Shown here: one piece after another, positions 7,486-15,306 of the stretch
How positions within the stretch are numbered: the first letter of the stretch is position 1
How the letters are laid out: each line of letters begins with the position of its first letter
Source: Phycisphaeraceae bacterium
Lineage (GTDB): Bacteria; Planctomycetota; Phycisphaerae; Phycisphaerales; UBA1924
Length of the DNA: 64,000 nucleotides
Reading direction: 5' to 3'
Assembly (NCBI GenBank): GCA_019636495.1
Contig: JAHBXL010000017.1
Location: 1-64,000, forward strand
The notes under the pieces: model-generated
What the model was told of the DNA's origin: nothing
What the model saw: only the letters and a program-made list of their open reading frames with translations
Databases searched by the model: none
Translations under genes and position numbers: made by a program

Positions 7486-9036
7486 ATGCTCAAAGCCATC
7501 GCCAACATCATGAGCCGGGCCGGCCGTGCGACGAGCGCCGCTTCTCCTTCTGCCGCGGCCTCGCGAGCCCCGCATGGACGCGGGGCTCGAGGGGCGAGCG
7601 GCGGCCGCCGACTTGTCGCCAAGTTCGACTCGGCTCAGACCACCCCCGACAACCGCAGGCACTGGGCCAACGCCGACGGCCTCTCCCCCAACGCCGCCGT
7701 GAGCCCCGAGGTCCGGCGCATCCTCCGCAACCGCGCCCGCTACGAGGTCGCCAACAACTCCTACGCCAAGGGGATCGCCCTCACGCTGGCCAACGACACG
7801 GTCGGCACCGGCCCGCGGCTGCAGATGCTCACCGGCGACGCCGCGGCCAACCGCCGCGTCGAGGAGCTCTTCGAGTCCTGGGCCGAGGCGATCGACCTGC
7901 CGGGCAAACTCCGCACCATGCGTCTGGCCCGCGCCGAGAGCGGCGAAGCATTCGGGCTCCTGGTCAGCAGCCCGGGCATCGACTCGCCGGTCAAGCTCGA
8001 CCTGCGGCTCATCGAGCCCGAGCAGGTAGCCACACCGTGGCGCGTGGGGATGCGGGCTCCCGAGAACGAGGTCGATGGCGTCGTCCTTGACGAGCACTTC
8101 CTCCCCGTGGCCTACCGCGTGCTGCGCCATCACCCCGGCGACTGCGGCGGGTGGGGCGGGGGTGCGGGCGGGGGGGGCGATCCCGCGGCGTTCGACACGC
8201 TCCCCGCAGCCAGCGTGCTGCACTACTTCCGGCCCGACCGGCCCGGGCAGATGCGCGGCATCCCCGACATCACGCCTGCGCTGCCGTTGTTCGCGCAGCT
8301 GCGGCGCTACACGCTGGCGGTCATCGCCGCCGCCGAGACCGCCGCGGACTTCGCCGCCGTGCTCTACACCGACGCCCCCGCCAACGGCGAGGCCGATCCG
8401 CTGGAGCCGATGGACGAGGTCGAGCTTGAGAAGCGAATGGCGACCGTGCTGCCCGGGGGCTGGAAGCTGGGCCAGGTCCACGCCGAGCAGCCGACCACGA
8501 GCTACGCCGAGTTCAAGCGCGAGATCCTCAACGAGATCGCCCGCTGCCTGAACATGCCCTTCAACGTCGCGGCGGGGAACTCCTCCGGGTACAACTACGC
8601 GAGCGGCCGCCTTGATCACCAGACGTACTTCAAGAGCCTGCGCGTCGACCAGCACCACCTGCGCCTTGCGGTCCTGGACCGCCTGCTCAGGGCCTGGCTC
8701 GACGAGGCGACCCTGGTCGAGGGGCTGCTCCCGCAGTCGATGCGGGTGCGCTCGTGGGGGGGCGCCGCGACCCCGCACACCTGGTTCTGGGACGGCGTCG
8801 AGCACGTCGACCCGGCCAAGGAAGCCACGGCCCAGGCCACGCGCCTGGCCAACCACACCACCACGCTCGCCCACGAGTACGCCCGCCAGGGGCGCGACTG
8901 GGAGGACGAGCTCCGTCAGCGGGCCAAGGAACTCGCGCTCATGGCCGAGCTCGGGCTCCCGCTCACCACGACCGCACAGCAGGAGTCCACCCCGAGGCGT
9001 GACGAGGAACAGGAGACCGAAGCCCATGCCATCTGA
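7486..9036 (+). CDS. Portal protein, lambda gpB family
   Basis: A 516-residue portal that would form the dodecameric DNA gate at one capsid vertex. The family signature is the region FDSAQTTPDNRRHWANADG followed by NNSYAKGIALTLANDTVGTGPRLQ near residues 45-120, and RDVxHYFRP-like text (SVLHYFRPDRPGQMRGIPDI) near 244. Length agrees with lambda gpB. A Gly-rich insert (GGWGGGAGGGGDP) sits near 222. Its 3' end overlaps the start of the protease-capsid gene by 11 nt, the standard portal-protease order. Confidence 0.92.
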   Translation: MLKAIANIMSRAGRATSAASPSAAASRAPHGRGARGASGGRRLVAKFDSAQTTPDNRRHWANADGLSPNAAVSPEVRRILRNRARYEVANNSYAKGIALTLANDTVGTGPRLQMLTGDAAANRRVEELFESWAEAIDLPGKLRTMRLARAESGEAFGLLVSSPGIDSPVKLDLRLIEPEQVATPWRVGMRAPENEVDGVVLDEHFLPVAYRVLRHHPGDCGGWGGGAGGGGDPAAFDTLPAASVLHYFRPDRPGQMRGIPDITPALPLFAQLRRYTLAVIAAAETAADFAAVLYTDAPANGEADPLEPMDEVELEKRMATVLPGGWKLGQVHAEQPTTSYAEFKREILNEIARCLNMPFNVAAGNSSGYNYASGRLDHQTYFKSLRVDQHHLRLAVLDRLLRAWLDEATLVEGLLPQSMRVRSWGGAATPHTWFWDGVEHVDPAKEATAQATRLANHTTTLAHEYARQGRDWEDELRQRAKELALMAELGLPLTTTAQQESTPRRDEEQETEAHAI

Positions 9037-11065
9037 CACCATCGTCTTCAACGACCACCCGCTCGTGATCCACGCCCAGAAAGCCGCAGACGCCGACGCG
9101 GCGGCGGCCCCGCACAAGAGCCTCTCCCTGACCGCGCAGGCGGAGTTTGAGATCGTCGCGGGCGAGGACGCGGGACCGAACGCGGCGCTGCCGAAGTTCC
9201 GGATGGTCGCCTACACCGGCGGCCCCATGAAGGTCGCCGGTTGGCGGCACCCGGTCGTCATCGACCTGGCGGGCCTTGCGATCCCCTCGCAGTCCCGCCC
9301 GATCCGCTTCGGTCACGATGCGTCCGCCGGCGTTGGGCACACCAGTGCCGTCGCCGTTGAGGACGGCAAGCTCGTCGCCTCCGGCGTGATCTCCCGCGAC
9401 ACGCACGCGGCCAAGGAGGTTGTGGCGTCGGCGCGCAACGGGTTCCCGTGGCAGGCGTCGGTCGGCGCAAGTGTCGAGGCCTTCGAGTTCCTCCGCGAGA
9501 ACCAGTCCGCCACGGTCAACGGCCGCGAGGTGCAGGGACCCCTGAACATCGTCCGCCGCGCCACGCTCGGCGAGATCAGTTTCGTAGACCTTGGTGCCGA
9601 CGGCGGGACGACCGCAAGCATCGCTGCTTCAGGTGAGGCTGTGGGGGCGGGTGGTAGCGACAATGGCGGTACCGCCGGTGGTGAGACGGTGCCGGGCAGC
9701 AGCAGCGCGGGAACCCCCGATCCCGTGCGCGACCTGCGTGCCCAGATGGCCGCCGAGACGGACCGGATCGCGGCCATCCGGCGTCTGTGCGCCGCGGGGG
9801 GCGGGACGCACCCGGGCATCGAATCGCAGGCCATCCGCGAGGGATGGGACGCCACGCGCACGGAGTTGGAGGTGCTGCGCGCCAGCCGTCCCAAGCCGCC
9901 CGCCGGTCCGGCGATCCACGCGCAGGGCCACGCGGGCGTTACGCAGAATGTGCTCGAGGCCGCGTGCATCCTCTCGGGCCGCCTGGAGAATCCGGAGAAG
10001 CACTGCAACGAGCGTGACCTCGAAGCCGCGAGCCGGGCATTCGGCCGCACGATGGGACTGCAGGAACTGCTCCTGCACGCCGCGTGGGCCAACGGCTACT
10101 CGGGGCGCACCTTCCGCGATTGGCATGGCGTGATGGACGCGGCGTTCGGCCGCCACATCGAGGCCTCGGTCGGCAACAGCACGATCAGCATCTCGGGCAT
10201 CCTCTCCAACGTCGCCAACAAGTTCCTGCTGGAGGGCTTCTTCAGCGTCGAGCGGGTCTGGCGGAACATCTGCGCTGTCCGCAGCGTCACCGACTTCAAG
10301 ACTGTGACCAGCTACCGCCTCACCGGCAATGACGGGTACGAGAAGGTCGCCCCGGGCGGCGAGATCAAGCACGGCACGCTCGGCGAGGAGTCGTACTCCA
10401 ACAAGGCCGAGACGTACGCGCTGATGCTCTCGATCGACCGCACCGACATCATCAACGACGATTTGGGCGCGATCACCACCGTCCCGCGCAAGCTGGGGTC
10501 CGGCTCGGGCAAGACCATCAACGAGGTCTTCTGGGCCGCGTTCATGGCCAACGGCGGGTTCTTCACGGTCGGCAACAAGAACTACATCACGGGCGCGGAC
10601 ACGGCGCTGGGGATCGACGGGCTGACCAAGGCCGAGGTCGCCTTCATGGATCAGGTGGACTCCGACGGCAAGCCCATCGGCGTGCTGCCCTCGATCCTAC
10701 TGGTGCCCACGGCGCTCTCGGCGATGGGGAGCCAGCTCTTCAAGAGCCTGGAGCTGCGCGACAACACGGCCGCGGCCAAGTACCCCATCACCAACCCGCA
10801 CCAGGGCAAGTTCCGTGTCGAGGTCAGCCGCTATCTCGGCAATCCCAAGTTCACCGGCAACTCCACCAAGGCGTGGTACCTGCTTGCGGACGCGAGTGAT
10901 CTGCCGATCGTCGAGATGGCATTCCTGAACGGGCAGGAAGCCCCGACCATCGAGACGGCTGAACAGGCCTTCAACCGTCTGGGCATTCAGATGCGCGGGT
11001 ACCACGACTTCGGCGTGGCACTTCAGGACCCGCGGGGCGGTGTCAAGAGCAAGGGTGAGGCGTAA
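9026..11065 (+). CDS. Prohead protease-major capsid fusion protein
   Basis: A 679-residue protein; the ATG at 9026 lies inside the portal gene end. The N-terminal third looks like a prohead serine protease (S78-type): IRFGHD and VGHT near 93-105 supply a candidate His and FPWQASVG near 150 a candidate Ser. A low-complexity linker (about 205-240) follows. From about 300 to the end the text (LLEGFFSVERVWRNICAVRSV, KAETYALMLSIDRTDIINDD) resembles the Mu gpT-type major capsid family. No separate capsid or protease gene exists, so cleavage between the halves is expected during head maturation. Confidence 0.85.
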   Translation: MPSDTIVFNDHPLVIHAQKAADADAAAAPHKSLSLTAQAEFEIVAGEDAGPNAALPKFRMVAYTGGPMKVAGWRHPVVIDLAGLAIPSQSRPIRFGHDASAGVGHTSAVAVEDGKLVASGVISRDTHAAKEVVASARNGFPWQASVGASVEAFEFLRENQSATVNGREVQGPLNIVRRATLGEISFVDLGADGGTTASIAASGEAVGAGGSDNGGTAGGETVPGSSSAGTPDPVRDLRAQMAAETDRIAAIRRLCAAGGGTHPGIESQAIREGWDATRTELEVLRASRPKPPAGPAIHAQGHAGVTQNVLEAACILSGRLENPEKHCNERDLEAASRAFGRTMGLQELLLHAAWANGYSGRTFRDWHGVMDAAFGRHIEASVGNSTISISGILSNVANKFLLEGFFSVERVWRNICAVRSVTDFKTVTSYRLTGNDGYEKVAPGGEIKHGTLGEESYSNKAETYALMLSIDRTDIINDDLGAITTVPRKLGSGSGKTINEVFWAAFMANGGFFTVGNKNYITGADTALGIDGLTKAEVAFMDQVDSDGKPIGVLPSILLVPTALSAMGSQLFKSLELRDNTAAAKYPITNPHQGKFRVEVSRYLGNPKFTGNSTKAWYLLADASDLPIVEMAFLNGQEAPTIETAEQAFNRLGIQMRGYHDFGVALQDPRGGVKSKGEA

Positions 11066-11487
11066 TGGGCGATGTGCTTCCGGGTGGGGGCGATATCGGC
11101 GGCGGAGTTACACCAGGCGAGCCGGGCGAGCCCGGCTCCGGAGGATCACAGATGTCCACGACGAAGTTCGTTCAGGAAGGCGCGGCGATCGACTACACCC
11201 CCGGGGCCGACATCCCCGCGGGCACGGTGGTCGTGCAAGCAGACCTGGTCGGCACCACGCGGGTCGACCTCAAGGCCAATCAGCTCGGCTCGCTGGCGGT
11301 GCAGGGGGTGTTCGAGTTCCCCAAGGCCGCCGGCGCGGGCACGGCGTTCACCGTCGGCACGCTGGCCTACTGGGATGCGACCAACAAGGTCGCCACCAAG
11401 ACGCTCACGGGCAACAAGCTCATCGGCAAGGCGGTGCGCGCGGCGGCCGACGCCGACACGAGTGTCCGCATCCGGATGTCGCAATAA
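11065..11487 (+). CDS. DUF2190-like capsid decoration protein
   Basis: A protein of up to 140 residues. The family-like part begins MSTTKFVQEGAAIDYTPGADIPAGTVVV and continues to the end, matching DUF2190, a group of capsid cement or decoration proteins. Two starts are credible: ATG 11065, which overlaps the upstream stop (TAATG) and adds a 29-residue Gly/Pro-rich leader, and ATG 11152, which has a perfect GGAGG 7 nt upstream and gives 111 residues. The longer frame is listed, but the shorter may be the main product. Confidence 0.75.
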   Translation: MGDVLPGGGDIGGGVTPGEPGEPGSGGSQMSTTKFVQEGAAIDYTPGADIPAGTVVVQADLVGTTRVDLKANQLGSLAVQGVFEFPKAAGAGTAFTVGTLAYWDATNKVATKTLTGNKLIGKAVRAAADADTSVRIRMSQ

Positions 11488-11511
11488 CCCCACGGTTGAT
11501 CGGAGGACGGC

Positions 11512-11892
11512 GTGGGTGACTTGCTCGAACAGGGCGCGGTGTTCCTGGATGACCAGCGGCACAGGCACATGAGCCGCGCGGTCGTCTACAAGCGCGGCGC
11601 TGATGAGAAGCAGGTGCAGGCCACGATCGGCCGCACGGAGTTCGAGCAGGCGGACGAGGCGGGACTGATTCATCGGACGGAGTCGCGGGACTTCCTGATC
11701 CGAGCGGCGGACCTGGACCTGGGCTCGGGGCCGATCCAGCCCAGGGCGGGGGACCAGGTGCGAGAGACGGTGGGTGTGCAGGTGTTCGTCTACGAGGTCA
11801 ACGCGCCGGGCGGCCAGCCGCCCTGGCGATACAGCGACCCCTACCGGCGGGTGATGCGGGTTCACACGAAGTTCGTTGGCACGGAGGCGTGA
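11512..11892 (+). CDS. Head-tail joining / neck protein candidate
   Basis: A 126-residue protein beginning with GTG and a GGAGG site. It is beta-rich by appearance and ends in RVMRVHTKFVGTEA. Position after the decoration protein and before tail genes, and its size, agree with head-completion or stopper proteins such as lambda gpFII, but no decisive motif is seen. It overlaps the next gene at TGATG. Confidence 0.55.
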   Translation: MGDLLEQGAVFLDDQRHRHMSRAVVYKRGADEKQVQATIGRTEFEQADEAGLIHRTESRDFLIRAADLDLGSGPIQPRAGDQVRETVGVQVFVYEVNAPGGQPPWRYSDPYRRVMRVHTKFVGTEA

Positions 11893-12155
11893 TGACGGGA
11901 GCAAGCGCACAGAACGGCACCAACGGCGGCAAGGCCTCGCTGCGCGTCCAGTGGGCGGGGATCGTCGTCACGATCCTCATCGCGGCTGGCGCGATGACCG
12001 TCCAGTGGGGCGTGGTCACCGCCAAGCTCCAACAGGTCGAGAAGCGACTGGACGAACTCATCGTCGAGGCCCGCGCCCTGCGCACCGAATACCAGTCCAT
12101 CGAGCGGCGCGTGTCGTACCTCGAGGGTCGGCTCAACGGAAGGGGTGGCCAGTGA
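11892..12155 (+). CDS. Small membrane protein with coiled coil
   Basis: An 87-residue protein with a single hydrophobic helix (VQWAGIVVTILIAAGAMTVQW, about residues 18-39) followed by an amphipathic coiled coil (KLQQVEKRLDELIVEARALRTEY). This is the architecture of some phage holin-accessory and membrane-anchored proteins, and it is the only holin-like candidate in the window. Its place between head and tail genes is unusual for lysis. The ATG at 11892 overlaps the upstream stop; the GTG at 11889 is an alternative. Confidence 0.6.
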   Translation: MTGASAQNGTNGGKASLRVQWAGIVVTILIAAGAMTVQWGVVTAKLQQVEKRLDELIVEARALRTEYQSIERRVSYLEGRLNGRGGQ

Positions 12156-12583
12156 GCACCATCTCGACCATCGCCGACGCCGTCGCCGAGCACATCAACG
12201 CCGGGACATACTCGCGCCCCGTGAGTGCCGAGCGGGTCTATCAGCCCGCCTTCACGCTCCAAGACCTGAAGGACCTGCGCGTGTCGGTCGTGCCGCGGAC
12301 GGTCGGCATCTCCGCCGCCAGCCGCGACAGCAGCATCTTCGAGTGCGTCATCGACGTGGGCGTGCAACAGAAGCTGCCCGCCGAGAACGAGCAAGCCGAA
12401 ATCGACGCCCTTCTCGACCTCGTTGAGGAGATCGCCGACCACCTGCGGCTCGCGCGCCTCCCGGAAGCGCCCGAGGCGGCGTGGGCGGGCATTGCCCACG
12501 AGCCCGTGGTGTCGAGCGAGTCACTGGAGCAGCACCGGGTCTTCACGAGCGTCCTGAGCGTCACGTACCGGGTCCGGAGGTAG
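12152..12583 (+). CDS. Tail completion/terminator-like protein
   Basis: A 143-residue protein starting with GTG in a GTGA overlap with the upstream stop. The pattern (IADAVAEHINAG at the start, a central RVSVVPRTVGIS strand pair, and SVLSVTYRVRR at the end) fits the size and strand layout of tail terminator proteins (gpU-like) that cap the tail tube. No invariant residue allows certainty. It stands two genes before the tail tube, as expected. Confidence 0.55.
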   Translation: MSTISTIADAVAEHINAGTYSRPVSAERVYQPAFTLQDLKDLRVSVVPRTVGISAASRDSSIFECVIDVGVQQKLPAENEQAEIDALLDLVEEIADHLRLARLPEAPEAAWAGIAHEPVVSSESLEQHRVFTSVLSVTYRVRR

Positions 12584-12586
12584 GCC

Positions 12587-12841
12587 GTGCGGAACGTCGT
12601 CCTCATCAAGGTGGACCTCGACGACAGCGACAAGCCGCTGTCCGACGCCCGGCTGGTGGCGACGTTCACACTGGCCGCCGCGCCAACGAACACGCAGGCC
12701 GCGACGCTCACCGACGGCAAGGGCGTGGAGATCCAGTTGCCGACGGGCGTGCAGTACCGCTTCGAGCGGGTCAACCTGGCGGACCTGTTCGTGCGGAGCA
12801 AGGGCGGCGAGTCGGTGTACGTGGTTGGGCACACGGCCTGA
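12587..12841 (+). CDS. Small phage hypothetical protein before tail tube
   Basis: An 84-residue protein starting with GTG. It is beta-rich (VVLIKVDLDD, DARLVATFTLAA, VEIQLPTGVQYRFERVNLADLFV), without recognised motifs. It may be a small tail or neck component, judged only by its place between the tail-completion and tail-tube genes and by 3-nt spacing to the upstream gene. Confidence 0.5.
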   Translation: MRNVVLIKVDLDDSDKPLSDARLVATFTLAAAPTNTQAATLTDGKGVEIQLPTGVQYRFERVNLADLFVRSKGGESVYVVGHTA

Positions 12842-12865
12842 GGCCGCTGGTCAAGGAGCAAGGCG

Positions 12866-13294
12866 ATGGCGATCAAACTGGGCATGGAGGCCGCCCTCAA
12901 GTTCAAGGTGGGCGGCCAGGCGGGCGGGGGAACGTGGACGGCGCTGGGCAACACCCGCGACGTGACGCTCAATCTCGAAGCGGGCGAGGCCGACGTGACC
13001 ACGCGCGCCAACAGCGGCTGGCGGGCAACCGTCGCCACGCTCAAGGAGGCGAGCGTCGAGTTCGAGATGGTGTGGGACACCGCCGACGCGGGCTTCACCG
13101 CCATCAAGAACGCGTTCTTCAACAACGCCGTCATCGGATTACAGGTCCTCGACGGGACCAGCGGCCAGGGCCTTCAGGCCGACTTCTCCATCACCAACTT
13201 CTCGCGCAGCGAGGCGCTCGAGGAGGCGATCACCGTCTCGGTCACGGCGAAGGTGACCTACTCGACGACGGCGCCTTCATGGATCGGCGGGTAA
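12866..13294 (+). CDS. Major tail tube protein
   Basis: A 142-residue protein resembling phage tail tube subunits. The opening MAIKLGMEAALKF, the segment GNTRDVTLNLEAGEADVTTRAN, and WRATVATLKEASVEFEMVWD reproduce the typical pattern of siphovirus tail tube proteins, which polymerise around the tape measure. The C-terminal half alternates beta strands (VTVSVTAKVTYSTT style). It has a strong AAGGAG site, as expected for the most abundant tail protein. It is followed directly by the chaperone pair. Confidence 0.85.
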   Translation: MAIKLGMEAALKFKVGGQAGGGTWTALGNTRDVTLNLEAGEADVTTRANSGWRATVATLKEASVEFEMVWDTADAGFTAIKNAFFNNAVIGLQVLDGTSGQGLQADFSITNFSRSEALEEAITVSVTAKVTYSTTAPSWIGG

Positions 13295-13350
13295 TCCCCC
13301 CCACGATCCCCTCCCACGATAACCACGCAGCACTCAATCAGGAGACACGA

Positions 13351-13875
13351 ATGCGGACATTTGCGGACAATGCGGGCAGGCAGTGGCAGGTCGAGATCAA
13401 CGTCGCGGCGCTCAAGCGCGTGCGCGGGCTGGTGCGCGTGGACCTCATGCAGCCGATCGAGGGCTCGGGCGGGCTGATCGAGCGGCTCGTCCGAGATCCC
13501 GTCCTGCTGTGCGATGTGGTCTACGCCCTGTGCAAGCCCGAGGCGGACGCGAAATCCATCTCCGACGAGGACTTCGGCCGGGCGATGGCCGGCGACGCCA
13601 TCGAGCACGCCACCGCCGCGGTGCTGGAGGAACTCGTGTCTTTCTGCCCGAGCCCGAGGGACCGGGCCAACCTCGGGCGGGTGCTCCAGGCCACGCGGGA
13701 AGTGATGGACAAGGCGCGGGACCTGGCGACCCGGCGGATCGATCACCTGATCCAGAGCGGGGAGCTGGACCGGATCGCGGAGAGCGCCCTCGCGGAAGCG
13801 GACCCACCGCCGCCGACGCCTGGCGACTCGTCTGGCACTGTGCCGGAGCCGTTGGAGTCGATCCCGGCCCCCTGA
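13351..13875 (+). CDS. Tail assembly chaperone, gpG-like
   Basis: A 174-residue protein, start ATG with AGGAG upstream. The text LKRVRGLVRVDLMQP and DPVLLCDVVYALCKPEADA ... DEDFGRAMAGDAI matches tail assembly chaperones encoded between tail tube and tape measure. Such proteins coat the tape measure during assembly. The last 25 residues are Pro-rich and the gene ends with five C residues directly before TGA, where a -1 shift would continue into the next frame, as in lambda gpG-gpGT. Confidence 0.75.
   Translation: MRTFADNAGRQWQVEINVAALKRVRGLVRVDLMQPIEGSGGLIERLVRDPVLLCDVVYALCKPEADAKSISDEDFGRAMAGDAIEHATAAVLEELVSFCPSPRDRANLGRVLQATREVMDKARDLATRRIDHLIQSGELDRIAESALAEADPPPPTPGDSSGTVPEPLESIPAP
13868..13875 (+). 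other. Candidate -1 ribosomal frameshift site
   Basis: A run of five C (13868-13872) is followed at once by the in-frame TGA stop (13873-13875). A tRNA on CCC can slip back one base and still pair with CCC, and decoding then continues CTG ACG CTG in the next frame, giving a gpGT-like fusion. The downstream frame also encodes protein-like text before the stop (AWRLVWHCAGAVGVDP). This is inferred from sequence; no experiment supports it. Confidence 0.45.
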
Positions 13876-13889
13876 CGCTGCGCGAGTTG

Positions 13890-14126
13890 ATGGACATGCT
13901 CGAAGGGCGGCAGCGCCACGAATGGTCCATCGCCTCGTCGTGCCTCTCGGTCATCGCCAACCTGCACCGCGACCCCAAACGCACGCGCTCGTTCAAGCCC
14001 AGCGACTTCGACCCATTCGCCAATCGCCACCCCACGCAGCGTCCCATCAAGGTTGATGTGTCCGTGCTCAAGGACGTGTTCATCGACGGCAAGTTCCCCG
14101 ACCTGCCCAAGGAGGTTCACGGATGA
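13890..14126 (+). CDS. Tail assembly chaperone T-part (gpT-like)
   Basis: The open frame downstream of the gpG-like gene, in the -1 frame. From ATG 13890 it encodes 78 residues (MDMLEGRQRHEWSIASSCLSV ...), but sequence upstream of this ATG in the same frame, including LTLREL and AWRLVWHCAGAVG, also looks coding, so translation probably enters by frameshift rather than by new initiation. No Shine-Dalgarno sequence precedes the ATG. The expected product is the tape-measure-binding extension of the chaperone. It overlaps the lipoprotein gene by 4 nt. Confidence 0.65.
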   Translation: MDMLEGRQRHEWSIASSCLSVIANLHRDPKRTRSFKPSDFDPFANRHPTQRPIKVDVSVLKDVFIDGKFPDLPKEVHG

Positions 14127-14587
14127 AGTCACTCGCTCCGCTTTCCACCCGCCATGTCGTCTACCTCGTCGGCCTGCTCTTCCTGGCGCTCGTGCTCGCC
14201 TCGTGCGCCGGGATCGACCTGGGCGACCTCGTCAAGGTCAAGACACCCAACGCCATCCAGCAGACCACAGGGCTGCGCTCGACGCTGAGCCTCAACGAGG
14301 CCGAGGTCGAATACCAGCAGTGGTTCAACCAGGTGCAGGCCACCGGCGCGCAGTGGAAGAGCAACATCGACCGTTCAGGCGAAGTCCGTGGCCTGCTTGG
14401 ACAACTCACGCTCTCGGCACTCGACACCGTCGGCCCCACCGTGGCGGGGTTGCCCGTCCTCGGTCCCGCGTTGCCTGCGCTTACCGGCATCGTCGGCCTG
14501 TTCATCGGCTCGGGGCGGCTCCGCAAGGAGAAGGAAGCGTCGTTCAACAAGGGCCTGGAGACCGGCCGCGATATGTCGGAAGCCTGA
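14123..14587 (+). CDS. Prophage lipoprotein
   Basis: A 154-residue protein with an N-terminal signal (VVYLVGLLFLALVLASC) and a lipobox LAS-C near residue 28, so it should be lipidated at that Cys. A second hydrophobic stretch rich in Gly/Pro/Leu lies at about 100-128 (PTVAGLPVLGPALPALTGIVGLFIG), followed by a charged tail. Phage lipoproteins usually act in lysis (spanins) or superinfection exclusion. A lipoprotein between the tail chaperone and tape measure is uncommon. It has a strong AAGGAGG site and an ATGA overlap. Confidence 0.7.
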   Translation: MKSLAPLSTRHVVYLVGLLFLALVLASCAGIDLGDLVKVKTPNAIQQTTGLRSTLSLNEAEVEYQQWFNQVQATGAQWKSNIDRSGEVRGLLGQLTLSALDTVGPTVAGLPVLGPALPALTGIVGLFIGSGRLRKEKEASFNKGLETGRDMSEA

Positions 14588-14605
14588 TTCAAGGAGGAAC
14601 CACCG

Positions 14606-14866
14606 ATGCAGATCGTCCCCGGACGCTTTGTCCGAGTCCCCAACAAGCCACCGTACCAGCACCCTGCCGCCAGCCCGGACTACTTCGCCACGCGCGGCGA
14701 GGTGGTCTGCGGTGGGCGGCGTGCGACACTCGACCTGCTCTTTACGCCCACGGAACTGCGCCGGGCCGCGCACCGCGCGCAGAAGAACCGCGAGGACATC
14801 CCGCCGGCGAAGCGGCAGTCGCTCCTGGCCCTCATCCGGCGCGTGCTGGGTGGTGGTGAGCGGTGA
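14606..14866 (+). CDS. Small phage hypothetical protein
   Basis: An 86-residue protein of unknown function, basic at the C-terminus (LRRAAHRAQKNREDIPPAKRQ). A good AAGGAGG site precedes its ATG, and its stop overlaps the following gene. It belongs to the late operon between chaperone and tape measure. No family is recognised. Confidence 0.55.
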   Translation: MQIVPGRFVRVPNKPPYQHPAASPDYFATRGEVVCGGRRATLDLLFTPTELRRAAHRAQKNREDIPPAKRQSLLALIRRVLGGGER

Positions 14867-15303
14867 TCACCATGCGGATCAAGGACATGTTCTTCGACCG
14901 CCACGTCGTCATTCGGGCGATGGATTCGGCCAAGCGCAAGGTGCTCAGCCAAGCTGGGGCGTTCATCCGCACGGCGGCCAAGACCAGCATCCGCAAGCGC
15001 AAGGGGACCGCCCCGCCCGGCAAGCCGCCGCACTCACATGAGGGGAGCCTGCGGAAGTGGATCCTCTTCGGGTACGACCGCGCGAGCGATTCGGTCGTGG
15101 TGGGTCCGGTTGGGTTTGCCAAGAGCACCGCGCCGCGGGCACTGGAACACGGCGGTGAGACGGTCGTGCATACCAGGCGCAAGGGAAGGTTGACATCGCG
15201 GAAGGTCAAGATCGCCGCGCGGCCGTTCATGGCCCCGGCGCTGGAGAAGGAGCGGCCCAAGTTGCCGCTGCTGTGGCGGAACTCGATCCGCAAGGGAGGT
15301 TGA
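14863..15303 (+). CDS. HK97 gp10-like tail completion/minor protein candidate
   Basis: A 146-residue basic protein starting at GTG (overlapping the upstream stop) or at ATG 14872. The pattern AKRKVLSQAGAFIRTAAKTSI ... GTAPPGKPPHSHEGSLRKWI ... ARPFMAPALEKE resembles HK97 gp10/lambda gpZ-type proteins that complete the head-tail joint; the phrase RPFMxPAL near the C-terminus is typical. It lies 3 nt upstream of the tape measure gene. The family call rests on pattern recognition. Confidence 0.6.
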   Translation: MITMRIKDMFFDRHVVIRAMDSAKRKVLSQAGAFIRTAAKTSIRKRKGTAPPGKPPHSHEGSLRKWILFGYDRASDSVVVGPVGFAKSTAPRALEHGGETVVHTRRKGRLTSRKVKIAARPFMAPALEKERPKLPLLWRNSIRKGG

Positions 15304-15306
15304 TCG

